Notes: generated by a model not told the origin, from the letters alone. 64,000 nt of DNA from Fibrisoma limi BUZ 3 (GCF_000296815.2 NZ_CAIT01000007.1:647247-711246), one strand, 5' to 3'. Shown: positions 27,611 through 37,560, counted from the first letter of the stretch. Numbers and translations are program-made.

Positions 27611-28824
27611 CAATTTTGCTTGACATCAATACTGACCTTATTTAGTAGCACCTGCTCAGTAGCATCGTCGTCCTGTCTATTTATTGTTTTCGACGGATCA
27701 GATAGTTTAACGCGTACCTGCTTCGTCATAAAGTCGCTGTGGACGACCTGCTCGTTTTTACCATATCCAGTAAATGTCTGCTGCCCAACGATAATGCCGT
27801 AATAAGTGCCATCGGGGGCTCGTTTCAGACCATTAATGAATTGCGTTTCGACCCAATTTAACTGATACGTAAAATAGGGTACCAGCCGAATCTGATTCAG
27901 GTATTGTGCGACCAGATAACTGCGTACACCAGGCCGACGAGCCAATGTCACTTCAATCATGGCACCAGGTAAAAAGAGGGCTTTGACTTGCTCAATCGCC
28001 TTATCTTTTTCGGTATCACTCCGATTCCGATCCGTAATGATATCCAGGTAGCTAATAAATTGGTTGACTCTTTGGATTGATTGCGCTCTGTACTTTTCTC
28101 GCTCGACGGTTTGCGAGTCGGGCACTGCACCAACTGAGCCCAACGTATCAGAACGGGTTGGCTGAGAGAAAGTTGTTACCCTGTCTGGAACAATTTGTTT
28201 AACTGCCTTAATTAAAACCGTATCCTGAGGCATTGTTGCTAACATAGGTAATGTGCCCTGCTGCATTTTGACTAAAGTAGAATGCAGTGAAGTCAGTACG
28301 GCAATGGCGTCGGCGCGTGGACCGATCAGCGAATGCCTACCGTCCTGATACAGAATAGCGACCAATTCGCTCTTTTTCACAGACGCTACCTGATTATCCG
28401 GGCTGAGATAGTTTACGGAAGAGTCGCTTTCGTGCGAAATTCGCACCGGCAAAATCGCAGGTGAGGTGCCTCTGACCAGATAATCATGTTCTGGTTCGGG
28501 TGGTACTGCCGATAGGTATTGGCTCAGTTGTTCACTAGCCACAGCGGCATCAGTCGGCAGTTCCGACAGAATCAGAAAACTTCCCTTGTTGTTGAACGCA
28601 GCCAGCACCCTGGACCGACTAAAGGTATACGCCCTGGCAACGCCATTACGTGTGTGTGTGAACGTTACATTACCGGCTGCGATGGCCGTCGGGCGCGCGT
28701 TGGGAAGAGAATCACCGTTGCTAAAATACATCACATCCTGGCCTAGTCCTTCCGTAGCAGATGCCAGAAGGCCAGTAATAATGCACGTCCATAAAACGAA
28801 AAGTCGGCAGCCTGTGTATATCAT
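27610..28824 (-). CDS. Secreted protein of unknown function, paralogue of the protein at 32583
   Basis: A 404-residue exported protein (signal peptide to about residue 28). It has two short beta modules, DVMYFSNGDSLPN... and VNYLSPDNQVASVKKSEL with ILYQDGRHSLI. Its C-terminal domain (about 245-390) looks NTF2-like: RVNQFISYLDIITDRN, RRPGVRSYLV, YYGIIVGQQTFTGYG. The 418-residue protein at 32583 has the same layout and matching motifs, so the two are paralogues flanking a lipoprotein and a TPR gene. Function unknown; translation is coupled to the next gene by a TGATG overlap. Confidence 0.75.
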   Translation of the reverse strand: MIYTGCRLFVLWTCIITGLLASATEGLGQDVMYFSNGDSLPNARPTAIAAGNVTFTHTRNGVARAYTFSRSRVLAAFNNKGSFLILSELPTDAAVASEQLSQYLSAVPPEPEHDYLVRGTSPAILPVRISHESDSSVNYLSPDNQVASVKKSELVAILYQDGRHSLIGPRADAIAVLTSLHSTLVKMQQGTLPMLATMPQDTVLIKAVKQIVPDRVTTFSQPTRSDTLGSVGAVPDSQTVEREKYRAQSIQRVNQFISYLDIITDRNRSDTEKDKAIEQVKALFLPGAMIEVTLARRPGVRSYLVAQYLNQIRLVPYFTYQLNWVETQFINGLKRAPDGTYYGIIVGQQTFTGYGKNEQVVHSDFMTKQVRVKLSDPSKTINRQDDDATEQVLLNKVSIDVKQN

Positions 28825-28827
28825 CGT

Positions 28828-29625
28828 TCAATGCATAGCCTGAACTATCTGTTTTGTCGCATCGGTCAAGAATACCTCCAGTTCGTTCTGGTTCATCACC
28901 TCGTACGACTTCACATTCGTACGAGTTGTTACGGGTATTAGCTGGCCGTTTTTATAGCGATAAATGCAACCTTCCGTACAAGGGGTATAGTGGATTTTAT
29001 ATGTACCAACTACCTCGTTAGTCTTTACCGCGATCAGTTTAAACTCGATTGAAGCCCCCTGTCGCTGAAACGGCTCCAGCAATTCGATTGACTTTTCACG
29101 CCCCTTCCTGAGAACCCGATAACATACGTTCGTGTCGTAATTGACCTGCCGGTCCAAGTTAATCCATTCCAGAATAAGATCTGTGTTGGTTAATCCATGC
29201 ACCTTTGAATAATCAACGCTACCGGTTTTGTCGAGCACGTCGTTGAAGAGCCGCCGATCACGCACTGTAAAACCTTCCTGAAACAGTTGTTTCTCAATGG
29301 CGTTGTAGAGCAGTTTCTCCGCATACATGTCTGATCCGGTTCCGAATGACGATTCATACGCCACTCGTGACCGACTTCCCGGCTGGCTACGGGAAGATGA
29401 AGCTGGAAGCCCATCCCGGTAAGACTCCGGTACGCGCAGGACGATTTTCGGGGTCGGATTTACCAGCATAATCTGCGTCAGCGATTCAGATGCGTGTACC
29501 TCGGCAGGCTTCTGCGGATACCGAAGCAGTACGATCCGGCTGCAGCTACTCAGGCTGATTATCCAGACGAGTCCGATGAGCAAACAAAACAACCTGCATC
29601 GGTTCCGGGAATTGCCGTGGCGCAT
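28828..29625 (-). CDS. Lipoprotein of unknown function
   Basis: A 265-residue protein. I chose the ATG at 29625 because it places the signal peptide correctly (IISLSSC lipobox); an upstream ATG would add 21 residues before it. The mature domain includes a segment similar to CsgG/LpoB-type lipoproteins: LLYNAIEKQLFQEGFTVRDR followed by LIL-containing strands and RKGREKSIELLEPF. That similarity is weak and only indicative. It ends 3 bases before the next gene of the minus-strand operon. Confidence 0.68.
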   Translation of the reverse strand: MRHGNSRNRCRLFCLLIGLVWIISLSSCSRIVLLRYPQKPAEVHASESLTQIMLVNPTPKIVLRVPESYRDGLPASSSRSQPGSRSRVAYESSFGTGSDMYAEKLLYNAIEKQLFQEGFTVRDRRLFNDVLDKTGSVDYSKVHGLTNTDLILEWINLDRQVNYDTNVCYRVLRKGREKSIELLEPFQRQGASIEFKLIAVKTNEVVGTYKIHYTPCTEGCIYRYKNGQLIPVTTRTNVKSYEVMNQNELEVFLTDATKQIVQAMH

Positions 29626-29713
29626 CACCCCGTTTTTAACCGAATAGGAATGAATCAATGATGTGATAGTATGGATAGTGGAGAACATACGTACAGATTT
29701 ACTCCTAACTGCC

Positions 29714-32563
29714 TCACTTCAGGTACTTATCGGTCAATTGCCGAAAGGCTTTATTCTTACGGAAGTCCTTGCGGGCCAGGTCGATTAATTTATCCTTTCG
29801 GATGTCGGCTGATGTCAGAACTTTATCCTGGAAAGCTCGCTCAAACCAGGTTAGTGCCCCCGTTTCGTCGTTTCGTTGCAGATATGCACAAGCCGTTGCG
29901 TAAGCAGCCCGGGCTGCATATGGCTGCGTTCCCTGGCATCTGGCCAGGTACGGTAATCCCGCATCGGGCTGCCCGGCATATAGGTAAGCTAAACCCGTAT
30001 TCAGCCAGCAATCATGACGGCATACCAGCGTATCAGCCTGCAGAGCATCTTGCTTAAGATCCGTCAGCGCTTCTGTATACTGCCCGATTCCAATGTAGCT
30101 TGCACCCCGACGTAAAAGAGTTTTGGTCTGCCATTGCTGAGTAGAATCCAGCCGGGCTACCTCTCCGTACGCCGTGATTGCCTCGGCATAATCACCCTTC
30201 TTTTCAAGCGCGCTGGCTTTGGCAAAATAATAAGGAACAGATGTAGGATTTCGCTCAATCGCCCGCTGGTAGTCATCAACAGCCCGGTCTAAGCGGCCCA
30301 GCGCTTCATAGGCTGCACCCCGATCGAGGTATCCGGTCACAAAATTTTCGTCCAGCTTCAGCGCCGAAGAATAATCATCAACCGCTTTGTCATATTGGTT
30401 GGTTGCCGCTTCACACTGTCCCAGTCGATAATACATATCCCGGAAGAACGTAGGTGTGTAGTTCTTTTCAATTTTTTTCTGAGCGCTTTTCACTGCAATC
30501 AGAGAAGGAATTGCATCAACATACTTCTTCAGTTGAACCAGAGCAGTAGCTTGGCCAAGCATGGCCGGATAATTGGCTGGGTTTATGGTCACAGATTGGC
30601 GGTAGTCTGCCACAGCCAGATCATACTTTCCGGTAGCCATGTATGCTTCGGCCCGTTTGTCAAAGGGGGGGCCATCAGTTGGGGCGTACTTAATCGATGC
30701 CGTCAGATCGTCAATAGCCTCCTCGTATGCTTGCTGGTTGAAGTAAGCAAATCCACGTTCATACAAAGCCTGTGGCGATGCACTTCGTACGGCGATGGCA
30801 TCAGTCAGGTGAAGAACGGCCTGCTCATAGTTCTTAGCCTGGTTAGCCTGTTGCCCCAGCGAATAGAGGCTAAATACCACCGAATCCATACGAGCTGAGT
30901 AGTCAACAGGAGCCTTCTTCTTCACGGCATCAGCAAAATCGGCTCCGCAAAGTGGGTACTGCTTTTGCATTGCATAAATCATTCCACGCCAGAAGTAGGC
31001 ATCTGGCTTGGCAGGAGTCAGCTCAATAGTTTTGGTAAAATCAGCGACGGCAGCATCGTATTGCTGGTTCCGGTTACGGAGTAGCCCCCGGTCGTAATAA
31101 TACGCTCCCTGGTTTGGATTCAGGGTTATGGCCTGCGTAAAATCTTCATCAGCCGCGGCCAGGTTGTTGGTACGTACCCGAAGTTGACCCCGCTGCGCGT
31201 AAATATTATCGTTTTTGGTGTCTATGTTCAAATAAGCCGTCTGATCGGCAATGGCCTTGGGCAGGTTACCCAACTTGCGATTGAGGTCGGCCCGGGCCAG
31301 CAGGGCGTCCAGGTTAGCATAGTCCAACTCGATCGACTTATTGAGGTCTTTCATCGCCCGGTCATCCTTATTCAGCTTTAGATAACACTTGGCACGACCC
31401 AGGTACCAGTCGGAATTAGCTTCTTCTTTCTTGATGATTTTGTCGTAATCGCTGACCAGTTTTTCGTACTGTCCCGACGCGAACTGTTCGTCAAATTCAG
31501 TTTTGATGTTGGCTTTTCGAGTCAGGTCTTTAATGACGACCAGCAAAGCGGTGGAATCTGGAAACTTAGCCTGAATTTTGTTGTAATACTGTAAGGCCTC
31601 GTTGTACTGGCGTTTTTTACGCGCTAGTTCAGCTTTCTCCGCATTTTCCCGCAGCAGTTCACGTTCGGCTATTTTAGCCGCGTTCATTAAGCGGTTTACT
31701 TTAGAAATTTTTATACTGGGAATTTCATCTTCGTACTGTTGTGATTTATTAAATTTCTCAGCTTCTCCATACGACCGCAATGCCCCCGCGTAATCTTTAT
31801 TGGCCAGCGCTTTGTCGCCCTCTGTGATGTAATTTTTATAAGTTTCCCGAAGCTTTTCTTCTTTCCTTCGTTCCTCATCGAGTCTAGCCTGCTCTAATTC
31901 AGCCCGCTCCTTCTCGGCAGCAATAGCTGCGCTGTCAACCGGAGCGGGGGGCTCTACAAGCGTTACGTTATTAAGCGCGGCTGTCACGGAGTCGCCAGGT
32001 GCCAGAAAGCCGATCTGTGCAATCATCACGGTCCACTTTTTACCCACCCGTTCAGCCCGCATTTCGGCAACGCGGGGAACAGGCCGAAAAGCAACAGCTG
32101 ATTGATTATTCTTTCCTTTGAAAAGTTGTGTGTAGAAAACCTTGACGTACGTATACCCCCTTTCTTTTACACTTGACACCTTTACGTTTGAAAAAGCGAT
32201 TGTGGGTTCCGATGACTTAGTGTAAAACAAGTCGAGATTGGCAAGATATTTCTCGATTTTGAGATCAAGCGGCTGATCAATGGGTCGTTCTGGCTGAAGA
32301 TCGTCTTCGATTATCACATCTTGATTGTAAAACAGGCGATTGGGTGTATCAAGGGCAAGGCTTTTTCTGACAATTTCCTTGCGCTGCGCTTCTTCAAGAT
32401 CTTCATCAACCAACACATTCAAAAAGTCGCTAAGACCGCGTTCAACTTTGCGTTGAGCCAGCAGTTTAATTTCTTCACTATCACGCGTTGTAATACCCTG
32501 CGCCAAGCTCCGGCCGGGCATTAGCAGACCTGCCAGAATAAGTAAGTAAAGGTTACGCTTCAT
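29714..32563 (-). CDS. Large exported TPR protein with NTF2-like N-domain
   Basis: A 949-residue exported protein; the ATG at 32563 gives a clean signal peptide (MKRNLYLLILAGLLMPG... ending SLAQ), unlike the ATG ten codons upstream. The N-terminal domain (about 25-190) resembles the C-terminal NTF2-like domains of its two paralogous neighbours (YLANLDLFYTK, YVKVFYTQLFKGK). A charged coiled coil follows (about 210-250, AAEKERAELEQARLDEERR), then roughly 18 TPR units to the end (for example DNIYAQRGQLRVRTNNL, PDAYFWRGMIYAMQKQY). The TPR solenoid suggests a periplasmic scaffold. The combination is unusual and the role is unknown. Confidence 0.8.
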   Translation of the reverse strand: MKRNLYLLILAGLLMPGRSLAQGITTRDSEEIKLLAQRKVERGLSDFLNVLVDEDLEEAQRKEIVRKSLALDTPNRLFYNQDVIIEDDLQPERPIDQPLDLKIEKYLANLDLFYTKSSEPTIAFSNVKVSSVKERGYTYVKVFYTQLFKGKNNQSAVAFRPVPRVAEMRAERVGKKWTVMIAQIGFLAPGDSVTAALNNVTLVEPPAPVDSAAIAAEKERAELEQARLDEERRKEEKLRETYKNYITEGDKALANKDYAGALRSYGEAEKFNKSQQYEDEIPSIKISKVNRLMNAAKIAERELLRENAEKAELARKKRQYNEALQYYNKIQAKFPDSTALLVVIKDLTRKANIKTEFDEQFASGQYEKLVSDYDKIIKKEEANSDWYLGRAKCYLKLNKDDRAMKDLNKSIELDYANLDALLARADLNRKLGNLPKAIADQTAYLNIDTKNDNIYAQRGQLRVRTNNLAAADEDFTQAITLNPNQGAYYYDRGLLRNRNQQYDAAVADFTKTIELTPAKPDAYFWRGMIYAMQKQYPLCGADFADAVKKKAPVDYSARMDSVVFSLYSLGQQANQAKNYEQAVLHLTDAIAVRSASPQALYERGFAYFNQQAYEEAIDDLTASIKYAPTDGPPFDKRAEAYMATGKYDLAVADYRQSVTINPANYPAMLGQATALVQLKKYVDAIPSLIAVKSAQKKIEKNYTPTFFRDMYYRLGQCEAATNQYDKAVDDYSSALKLDENFVTGYLDRGAAYEALGRLDRAVDDYQRAIERNPTSVPYYFAKASALEKKGDYAEAITAYGEVARLDSTQQWQTKTLLRRGASYIGIGQYTEALTDLKQDALQADTLVCRHDCWLNTGLAYLYAGQPDAGLPYLARCQGTQPYAARAAYATACAYLQRNDETGALTWFERAFQDKVLTSADIRKDKLIDLARKDFRKNKAFRQLTDKYLK

Positions 32564-32582
32564 AATCAGACGAGTAAATTCT

Positions 32583-33839
32583 TTATTTATCAATCAATCC
32601 AATATTGCCAAGCAGCACCCGCCACTTCACTTCTTTGCCGGTCACTTCCGACTCATCGCTTTTCGTGTACGATTCAAGTTTTACCTTAATGCTTTTCTCC
32701 GTTACGTCGCTGTACATCACATCCTGGCCGTTTTCACTGTAGCCAGTGAACGTTTGCTGCCCTTTAATTAGTCCGTAGTAATTTCCGTCAGTAGCCTGGG
32801 TTAACTCACTGACGTACTGAACCTCCGTCCATTCAATAGCGGTCGACGCGTACGGCAACAGTTTCAGCTTCCTCAAATAATCACCAATTTTTAGCTTACG
32901 TACACCCGGACGCTTTGTCGATGACACTTCAACGGTCGCATCGGGCATAAACCAGCCAAGAGCCTGATCAATAGCTTTGTCCCGTTGTGTATCATCCAAT
33001 TCTCTATTGGTAATGATATTCAGGCAGGCGACAAACTGATCAACACGATTGAGAGCATCCGACCGGTATTGCTGATATTGGGCCTCGGTCAGTGTTGGTT
33101 TTACGTCTGTAGTTGTTGCAACTGCTTGTCGCTTCGATACCGACGGCTCAGGTTTTGGCTTGGAAACCTCCGTTTTTACTATCGGTTCGCTGGATTTGAT
33201 AACAGGAGCTTTCGCGGCCGTTTTTACCCCTCCCTTCACCGGTTTTGCCGGCGTCGGCTTTGTAACATTTGCTACGGTTACGGACTTGGTAACCGGCGGA
33301 GTAAACAACCGTTTTAGCTCCCCCCTAGCGCTATTTACCGCCGTTACGACCGCTGCCGGTGGCATGAGCAACTTATGCCGCCCGTCGCGGTAGAAAATGG
33401 CCGCCAGTTCCCGTTTATTGATAGAAGCGGCTCCTCCTGTCGGGGCTTTATAGTTAATAACTTCGTCGCTTTCGTACTGGATTTGGGCCTGGATCACCGA
33501 AGCAGGGCTTGCTTTCAATAAGAGGTCGTAAGTACGGCGCGACGCTTCATCTTTATTGAATGCGTCAATTTCCTGTTGCGCCTTGACAGGGTCCTGGTCA
33601 AGATCGCTGATAATTAAAAACCGGCCGTCGGCCGCCACGGCAACCAGCAGGTTTTCCCGGCGCGAACTAAACGTACTAGACTTACCGTTTCGGACGGCAG
33701 TAACCCGTACCCTCTCCCCTTCTGCGCCGGTCAGTTTACCCGGCAGGCGATTGCCATTGGCCAGATAAATCGTTTCCTGAGCGTAGAGACTACTCAAGGA
33801 TATTAATATAATACTTCCAATTAGTAAAATTAGTCTCAT
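32583..33839 (-). CDS. Secreted protein of unknown function, paralogue of the protein at 27610
   Basis: A 418-residue exported protein (signal peptide ending LYAQ at about residue 21). It has two beta modules (ETIYLANGNRLPGKLTG; VINYKAPTGGAASINKREL with IFYRDGRHKLL), a Lys/Pro/Val-rich linker (about 170-240), and an NTF2-like C-terminal domain (RVDQFVACLNIITNRE, KRPGVRKLKI, YYGLIKGQQTFTGYSENGQ). It lies 19 bases before the TPR gene and 24 bases after the kinase gene in the same operon. The linker is longer than in its paralogue. Confidence 0.76.
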   Translation of the reverse strand: MRLILLIGSIILISLSSLYAQETIYLANGNRLPGKLTGAEGERVRVTAVRNGKSSTFSSRRENLLVAVAADGRFLIISDLDQDPVKAQQEIDAFNKDEASRRTYDLLLKASPASVIQAQIQYESDEVINYKAPTGGAASINKRELAAIFYRDGRHKLLMPPAAVVTAVNSARGELKRLFTPPVTKSVTVANVTKPTPAKPVKGGVKTAAKAPVIKSSEPIVKTEVSKPKPEPSVSKRQAVATTTDVKPTLTEAQYQQYRSDALNRVDQFVACLNIITNRELDDTQRDKAIDQALGWFMPDATVEVSSTKRPGVRKLKIGDYLRKLKLLPYASTAIEWTEVQYVSELTQATDGNYYGLIKGQQTFTGYSENGQDVMYSDVTEKSIKVKLESYTKSDESEVTGKEVKWRVLLGNIGLIDK

Positions 33840-33863
33840 CCTCTATTGGTTAATTGAATTCAC

Positions 33864-35786
33864 CTACCACGTTTGATTTAGCCGCCCCAAGGCTCCCTGA
33901 GCGTTCCTATTACCCTGCCGGGCTGACACCCGATACCATTGCACCGCTTTGTTTTCGTTTTGCTCAACGCCCTCCCCCAGTTCATATAGCGTTCCGACGT
34001 AGTATTGTCCATCTGCGTTTCCCTGATTGGCCGCCCGCATATACCACTTCAAGGCTTCGGTTTTATTAGCAGCGACACCATGCCCTTCGTCGTACATAAT
34101 TCCCAGGTTGATCTGCCCTCCTGCGTTCCCTTGCTCGGCAGCCGCCCGGTACCATTTCAGCGCCTGGGTATAATCCTTCGACGTTCCAAGGCCGTTGTAG
34201 TACATTGACCCCAGGTTATTTTGTCCATCGGCATTACCGGCGGTTGCTGCTTTCTGATACCATTTTAGGGCTTCAGTGTAGTTGCGCGCCACGCCCAATT
34301 CATGCTCGTACATATAACCGAGATTTGTTTGCCCAATAGGTGATCCCAAGTTGGCAGCCTTCTGGTACCAGTAAATTGCCTTCTTGTAATCTCGTACTTG
34401 GTAGTACTGATACCCTACCTCGTAGCAGGAATCAGCCATCGAAAGAGCAGCCAGTACTTCGTCTGTCACCTCCCCGATCTCAGCAGCTGGCGTCACGATG
34501 GCCTGGGGCGAAGCCGCCTGAACAGCTGGCGTAGAGGACTGAATACGAGAAATCCACACTCCAGCGACGACCACTACGGTACCCAGCGCGAGAAGCGCCC
34601 AGACTCGACGGGGTTGGTGTTGAAGCCTGTTCAGCCATTTGCTAGCCCCTGTGTTTCCGTGTACGTTCGAAATAGGAGCCAGTGAGCCATCCGGTGTGAG
34701 CGACATATTCTCGTAGTTCACGGGGCTAGCCATCATCTCAATCGGAGTAATGACCGTATTAGGCTCCTGAATCTGTGTAAATTCTTCCAGATACGGTTGC
34801 GCCTGGTGGCTGTCGTTGGGTACATTATTAGCCTGGACAGTTTCTGCCGGGTGAGCATCGGTCGCCTTCGCAGGCATGACTCCGATCTCAGCAGATTGAT
34901 CGACATGCAGTGCCGCCTTTAGTGTCTCCTTCATTTCCTGGCAGCGTTGGTAGCGCTGACCTGGGTGTTTAGCCGTAGCTTTCGCAATAATGGCGTCGAT
35001 CCGTTGGAGTACCCGCTTGTCTTTGGCTGATACGTTCGTTAGGAGTTCCGTCAACTTGGGAAGCGGTTCGTTCCGAATCTTGTTCTGCACCTGAACGACC
35101 ATATCAAAATTCGTTACCTGCGGATAAGGCGAACTCCCGACAAACATTTCCCAGAGCGTTACGCCCAGTGAGTAGATATCGCTCCGCCAGTCAACAGCCG
35201 CTGGATTCACAATCTGCTCCGGACTCATGTATGCTACCGAACCCATCTGTAGCTTTGGATCGGTCAGGGTGCTTTCGAATGTAGAGATGCGCGAGATACC
35301 AAAATCCAGAATTTTTGGATTTCCATCGGGTTCAATGATGATATTACTCGGCTTAATATCGCGGTGGACGACACCCTGCTCCTGCCGGGAGCCGATCTCT
35401 ACTACTACATGATGAGCATAATCGAAGGCATCCAGTAGTTGGGCAAACATCCGGATTGTAACTTCGGGCTGGCGGTATGTTTCAGGACTGCTACGCAAAT
35501 GCTCAGACAGCGTTTTTCCTTCGACGAACTCCATGACAAACGCATCCCGATCGGGGTCCAGCCCCAGGATCCGGACAATCCGCGGATGATTTAACATCTC
35601 AAGAATCTCAGCTTCCCGGATAAACCGGCGCCGAATCGGTTCATCGTCCCGAAGCTGCTCCAGCAAAAATTTCACGGCTACCCGTTCGCGTTTGCCCCAC
35701 ACCCGCTGCGCTTCATAGACCACGCCCATGCCCCCAGCCTTGATCTTGCGGGTTATTTCGTAGTCGAATAGTTTAGTGCCAATCAT
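33864..35786 (-). CDS. Transmembrane Ser/Thr protein kinase with Sel1-repeat exterior
   Basis: A 640-residue Hanks-type kinase, analogous to PpkA. Kinase domain (about 8-270): Gly-rich loop IKAGGMGVVYEA, Lys39 in VAVKF, catalytic HRD 141-143 with Asn148, DFG 161-163, and MSPEQIVNPAAVDWRSDIYSLG. A linker is followed by one membrane segment (about 394-412, VWALLALGTVVVVAGVW) and then four to five Sel1-like repeats (about 450-635, GxxYxxGxGV...A..WYxxAA type). The Sel1 part would lie in the periplasm and could sense envelope or partner signals. It is followed in the operon by secreted proteins and preceded by PP2C and FHA genes, a complete phosphorylation set. Confidence 0.92.
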   Translation of the reverse strand: MIGTKLFDYEITRKIKAGGMGVVYEAQRVWGKRERVAVKFLLEQLRDDEPIRRRFIREAEILEMLNHPRIVRILGLDPDRDAFVMEFVEGKTLSEHLRSSPETYRQPEVTIRMFAQLLDAFDYAHHVVVEIGSRQEQGVVHRDIKPSNIIIEPDGNPKILDFGISRISTFESTLTDPKLQMGSVAYMSPEQIVNPAAVDWRSDIYSLGVTLWEMFVGSSPYPQVTNFDMVVQVQNKIRNEPLPKLTELLTNVSAKDKRVLQRIDAIIAKATAKHPGQRYQRCQEMKETLKAALHVDQSAEIGVMPAKATDAHPAETVQANNVPNDSHQAQPYLEEFTQIQEPNTVITPIEMMASPVNYENMSLTPDGSLAPISNVHGNTGASKWLNRLQHQPRRVWALLALGTVVVVAGVWISRIQSSTPAVQAASPQAIVTPAAEIGEVTDEVLAALSMADSCYEVGYQYYQVRDYKKAIYWYQKAANLGSPIGQTNLGYMYEHELGVARNYTEALKWYQKAATAGNADGQNNLGSMYYNGLGTSKDYTQALKWYRAAAEQGNAGGQINLGIMYDEGHGVAANKTEALKWYMRAANQGNADGQYYVGTLYELGEGVEQNENKAVQWYRVSARQGNRNAQGALGRLNQTW

Positions 35787-35801
35787 ACCTGGAATGACGT
35801 C

Positions 35802-37505
35802 TCAGAGCGTCTCGTTTGGGGATGGTGTGGAGCTGGGCGAATTCGGAAGCTGCTGTCCTTTTCGGTTAATCCGGTAGGTCTTACCCTGCTGGTCCGTTAC
35901 TTCGGCGGTACAGTTATTATCTTCTTCGAAGGTCTGTGCAGTGATATACTTACGGGGCGCGATGAGTTCATAACCGTCTAAGTTGACGTAGCCCCACCAG
36001 TCGCCCCTTCGCACCGGTATCATCCCGCAGGATTGGCTCGGGTTACCCATCAAATCATAGATTTTACCTTGCTGGCTGATGACTTTCGGTGAATCATCAA
36101 TGGTAACGGGTATTAAGCCCCATTTGAATTGTGAGAGTTTAACCTGTTCAAATTGTGGAGAGAATACTAACCGACCACCAGTGCGTCGCAGACCAAGTTT
36201 ACCCTGTTTGTCCTGCACTACCTCCAGTTTCATCCGGCTCAGCGTCTGTACAACCTTTAGTCCACTGTCATCCGAGCTGTCCTGGCTATCAGCGGGCTTC
36301 TTTCCCTGACTCGTTTCATCTGCCTTTTCTGCAACCGGAGCAACCATCGGCGGCTTGGCAACAGGTTCAGGACGTTCGGGCAAGCTACTGACGGCCACTT
36401 TCGGTGCTCGCAAGGCATCTGGTTCCCTAGTCCGCGATTGACCAAACCGCCACCATAATCCATAGCTTCCTCCGCATACGAGTATGACGACCATGACCCA
36501 TAACCACCGCGCAGATCCACTTGCTCCAGGCTTACTGATCGATGGCTGTTTTTGAAGAACCGGTTGGTCAGGAGTATCCACTTTGCCATGAACCGGAGCG
36601 ACCGCATCAACGCTGGCAAGGGCCGCTGAATATGCATACGATACTGATGGTTCTGGCCGTGGTACCCCAATCAGCGTTACGGCATCATCTGGCTCTGTGG
36701 CCTCTGGCCGGGTGTAAATGGGAAGTACAATTTTGGAAGCCGGCTGCACATCCCCCCTGACAGCTGCTATCTGGATGAGATAAGCCGTGAAGTTATCACG
36801 TGTATGGCCATTGCAGCAGGCCAGCAGGGTATTAATTTTTTCGGCGTTGGAGTCGTCGCTACCAAGTATTTTTTCGAGCAGTTCATCGCTAATCCTTTCG
36901 AGTATCCCATCCGTACACATGAATAAATAGTCGTTGGGTCGCAGATCATTCAGCAACTGCACATCGGCCTGGGCCCGCTTATGCCCAGCCTGAATCGCCC
37001 GGGTGATGATGTTCCGCTGCGGATGCAACCTCGCTTCATCGGCTGTCAGCACCCCCGACTGAACGAGTTCGTTAACGTACGAGTGATCACTGGTACGCCA
37101 TTGAATAGCCCCGTCCCGAATCAAATACACCCGACTGTCGCCGAGGTGCGCTACGGTAACGCCCGCATCATGCCGATACACAAGTGTCAGCGTAGTCCCC
37201 ATACTCTTGGCCTGCGCATTGGCCGCCACGTAGTCATCGAAGCAATCATGAACAAAATTGAGCGCCTGCTGGATGTATTGCTCGGTGACTACCGTAACGG
37301 GATGATTCCGAAAATAACGATCAAACTGAGCAGCGGCCAGTTGGCTGGCTACCTCACCCCGTTCGGCGCCACCAACGCCGTCGCAAACCAGAAACCAACG
37401 TTGATCCGGATCCACTCGTTCCGGATTTGGAAACAGCGTATCCTCGTTATTACTTCGGCTACCCGGTCTCGTAAAGCCGATTGGCGGGGTAATGAGTACT
37501 TCCAT
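35802..37505 (-). CDS. Transmembrane PP2C-type Ser/Thr phosphatase with WG repeats
   Basis: A 567-residue protein, analogous to PppA. The ATG at 37505 is preferred to a TTG three codons upstream. The PP2C domain (about 8-245) has metal-binding aspartates in SRSNNEDTLF, FLVCDGVGGAE, AHLGDSRVYL and FMCTDGILE. One membrane segment follows at about 332-352 (WLWVMVVILVCGGSYGLWW). The C-terminal region (about 430-555) has WG-type repeats (KLGLRRTGGRLVFSPQFEQV; WGYVNLDGYELIAPRKY) that would be periplasmic. A phosphatase with its own outside sensor is unusual for T6SS PppA, which is normally soluble. It lies 15 bases upstream of the kinase gene. Confidence 0.9.
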   Translation of the reverse strand: MEVLITPPIGFTRPGSRSNNEDTLFPNPERVDPDQRWFLVCDGVGGAERGEVASQLAAAQFDRYFRNHPVTVVTEQYIQQALNFVHDCFDDYVAANAQAKSMGTTLTLVYRHDAGVTVAHLGDSRVYLIRDGAIQWRTSDHSYVNELVQSGVLTADEARLHPQRNIITRAIQAGHKRAQADVQLLNDLRPNDYLFMCTDGILERISDELLEKILGSDDSNAEKINTLLACCNGHTRDNFTAYLIQIAAVRGDVQPASKIVLPIYTRPEATEPDDAVTLIGVPRPEPSVSYAYSAALASVDAVAPVHGKVDTPDQPVLQKQPSISKPGASGSARWLWVMVVILVCGGSYGLWWRFGQSRTREPDALRAPKVAVSSLPERPEPVAKPPMVAPVAEKADETSQGKKPADSQDSSDDSGLKVVQTLSRMKLEVVQDKQGKLGLRRTGGRLVFSPQFEQVKLSQFKWGLIPVTIDDSPKVISQQGKIYDLMGNPSQSCGMIPVRRGDWWGYVNLDGYELIAPRKYITAQTFEEDNNCTAEVTDQQGKTYRINRKGQQLPNSPSSTPSPNETL

Positions 37506-37560
37506 CGCTTTCAAGCGGAGCTAGTCATGTTTGAATTCAAAGAATCAGCCTCAACATGCC

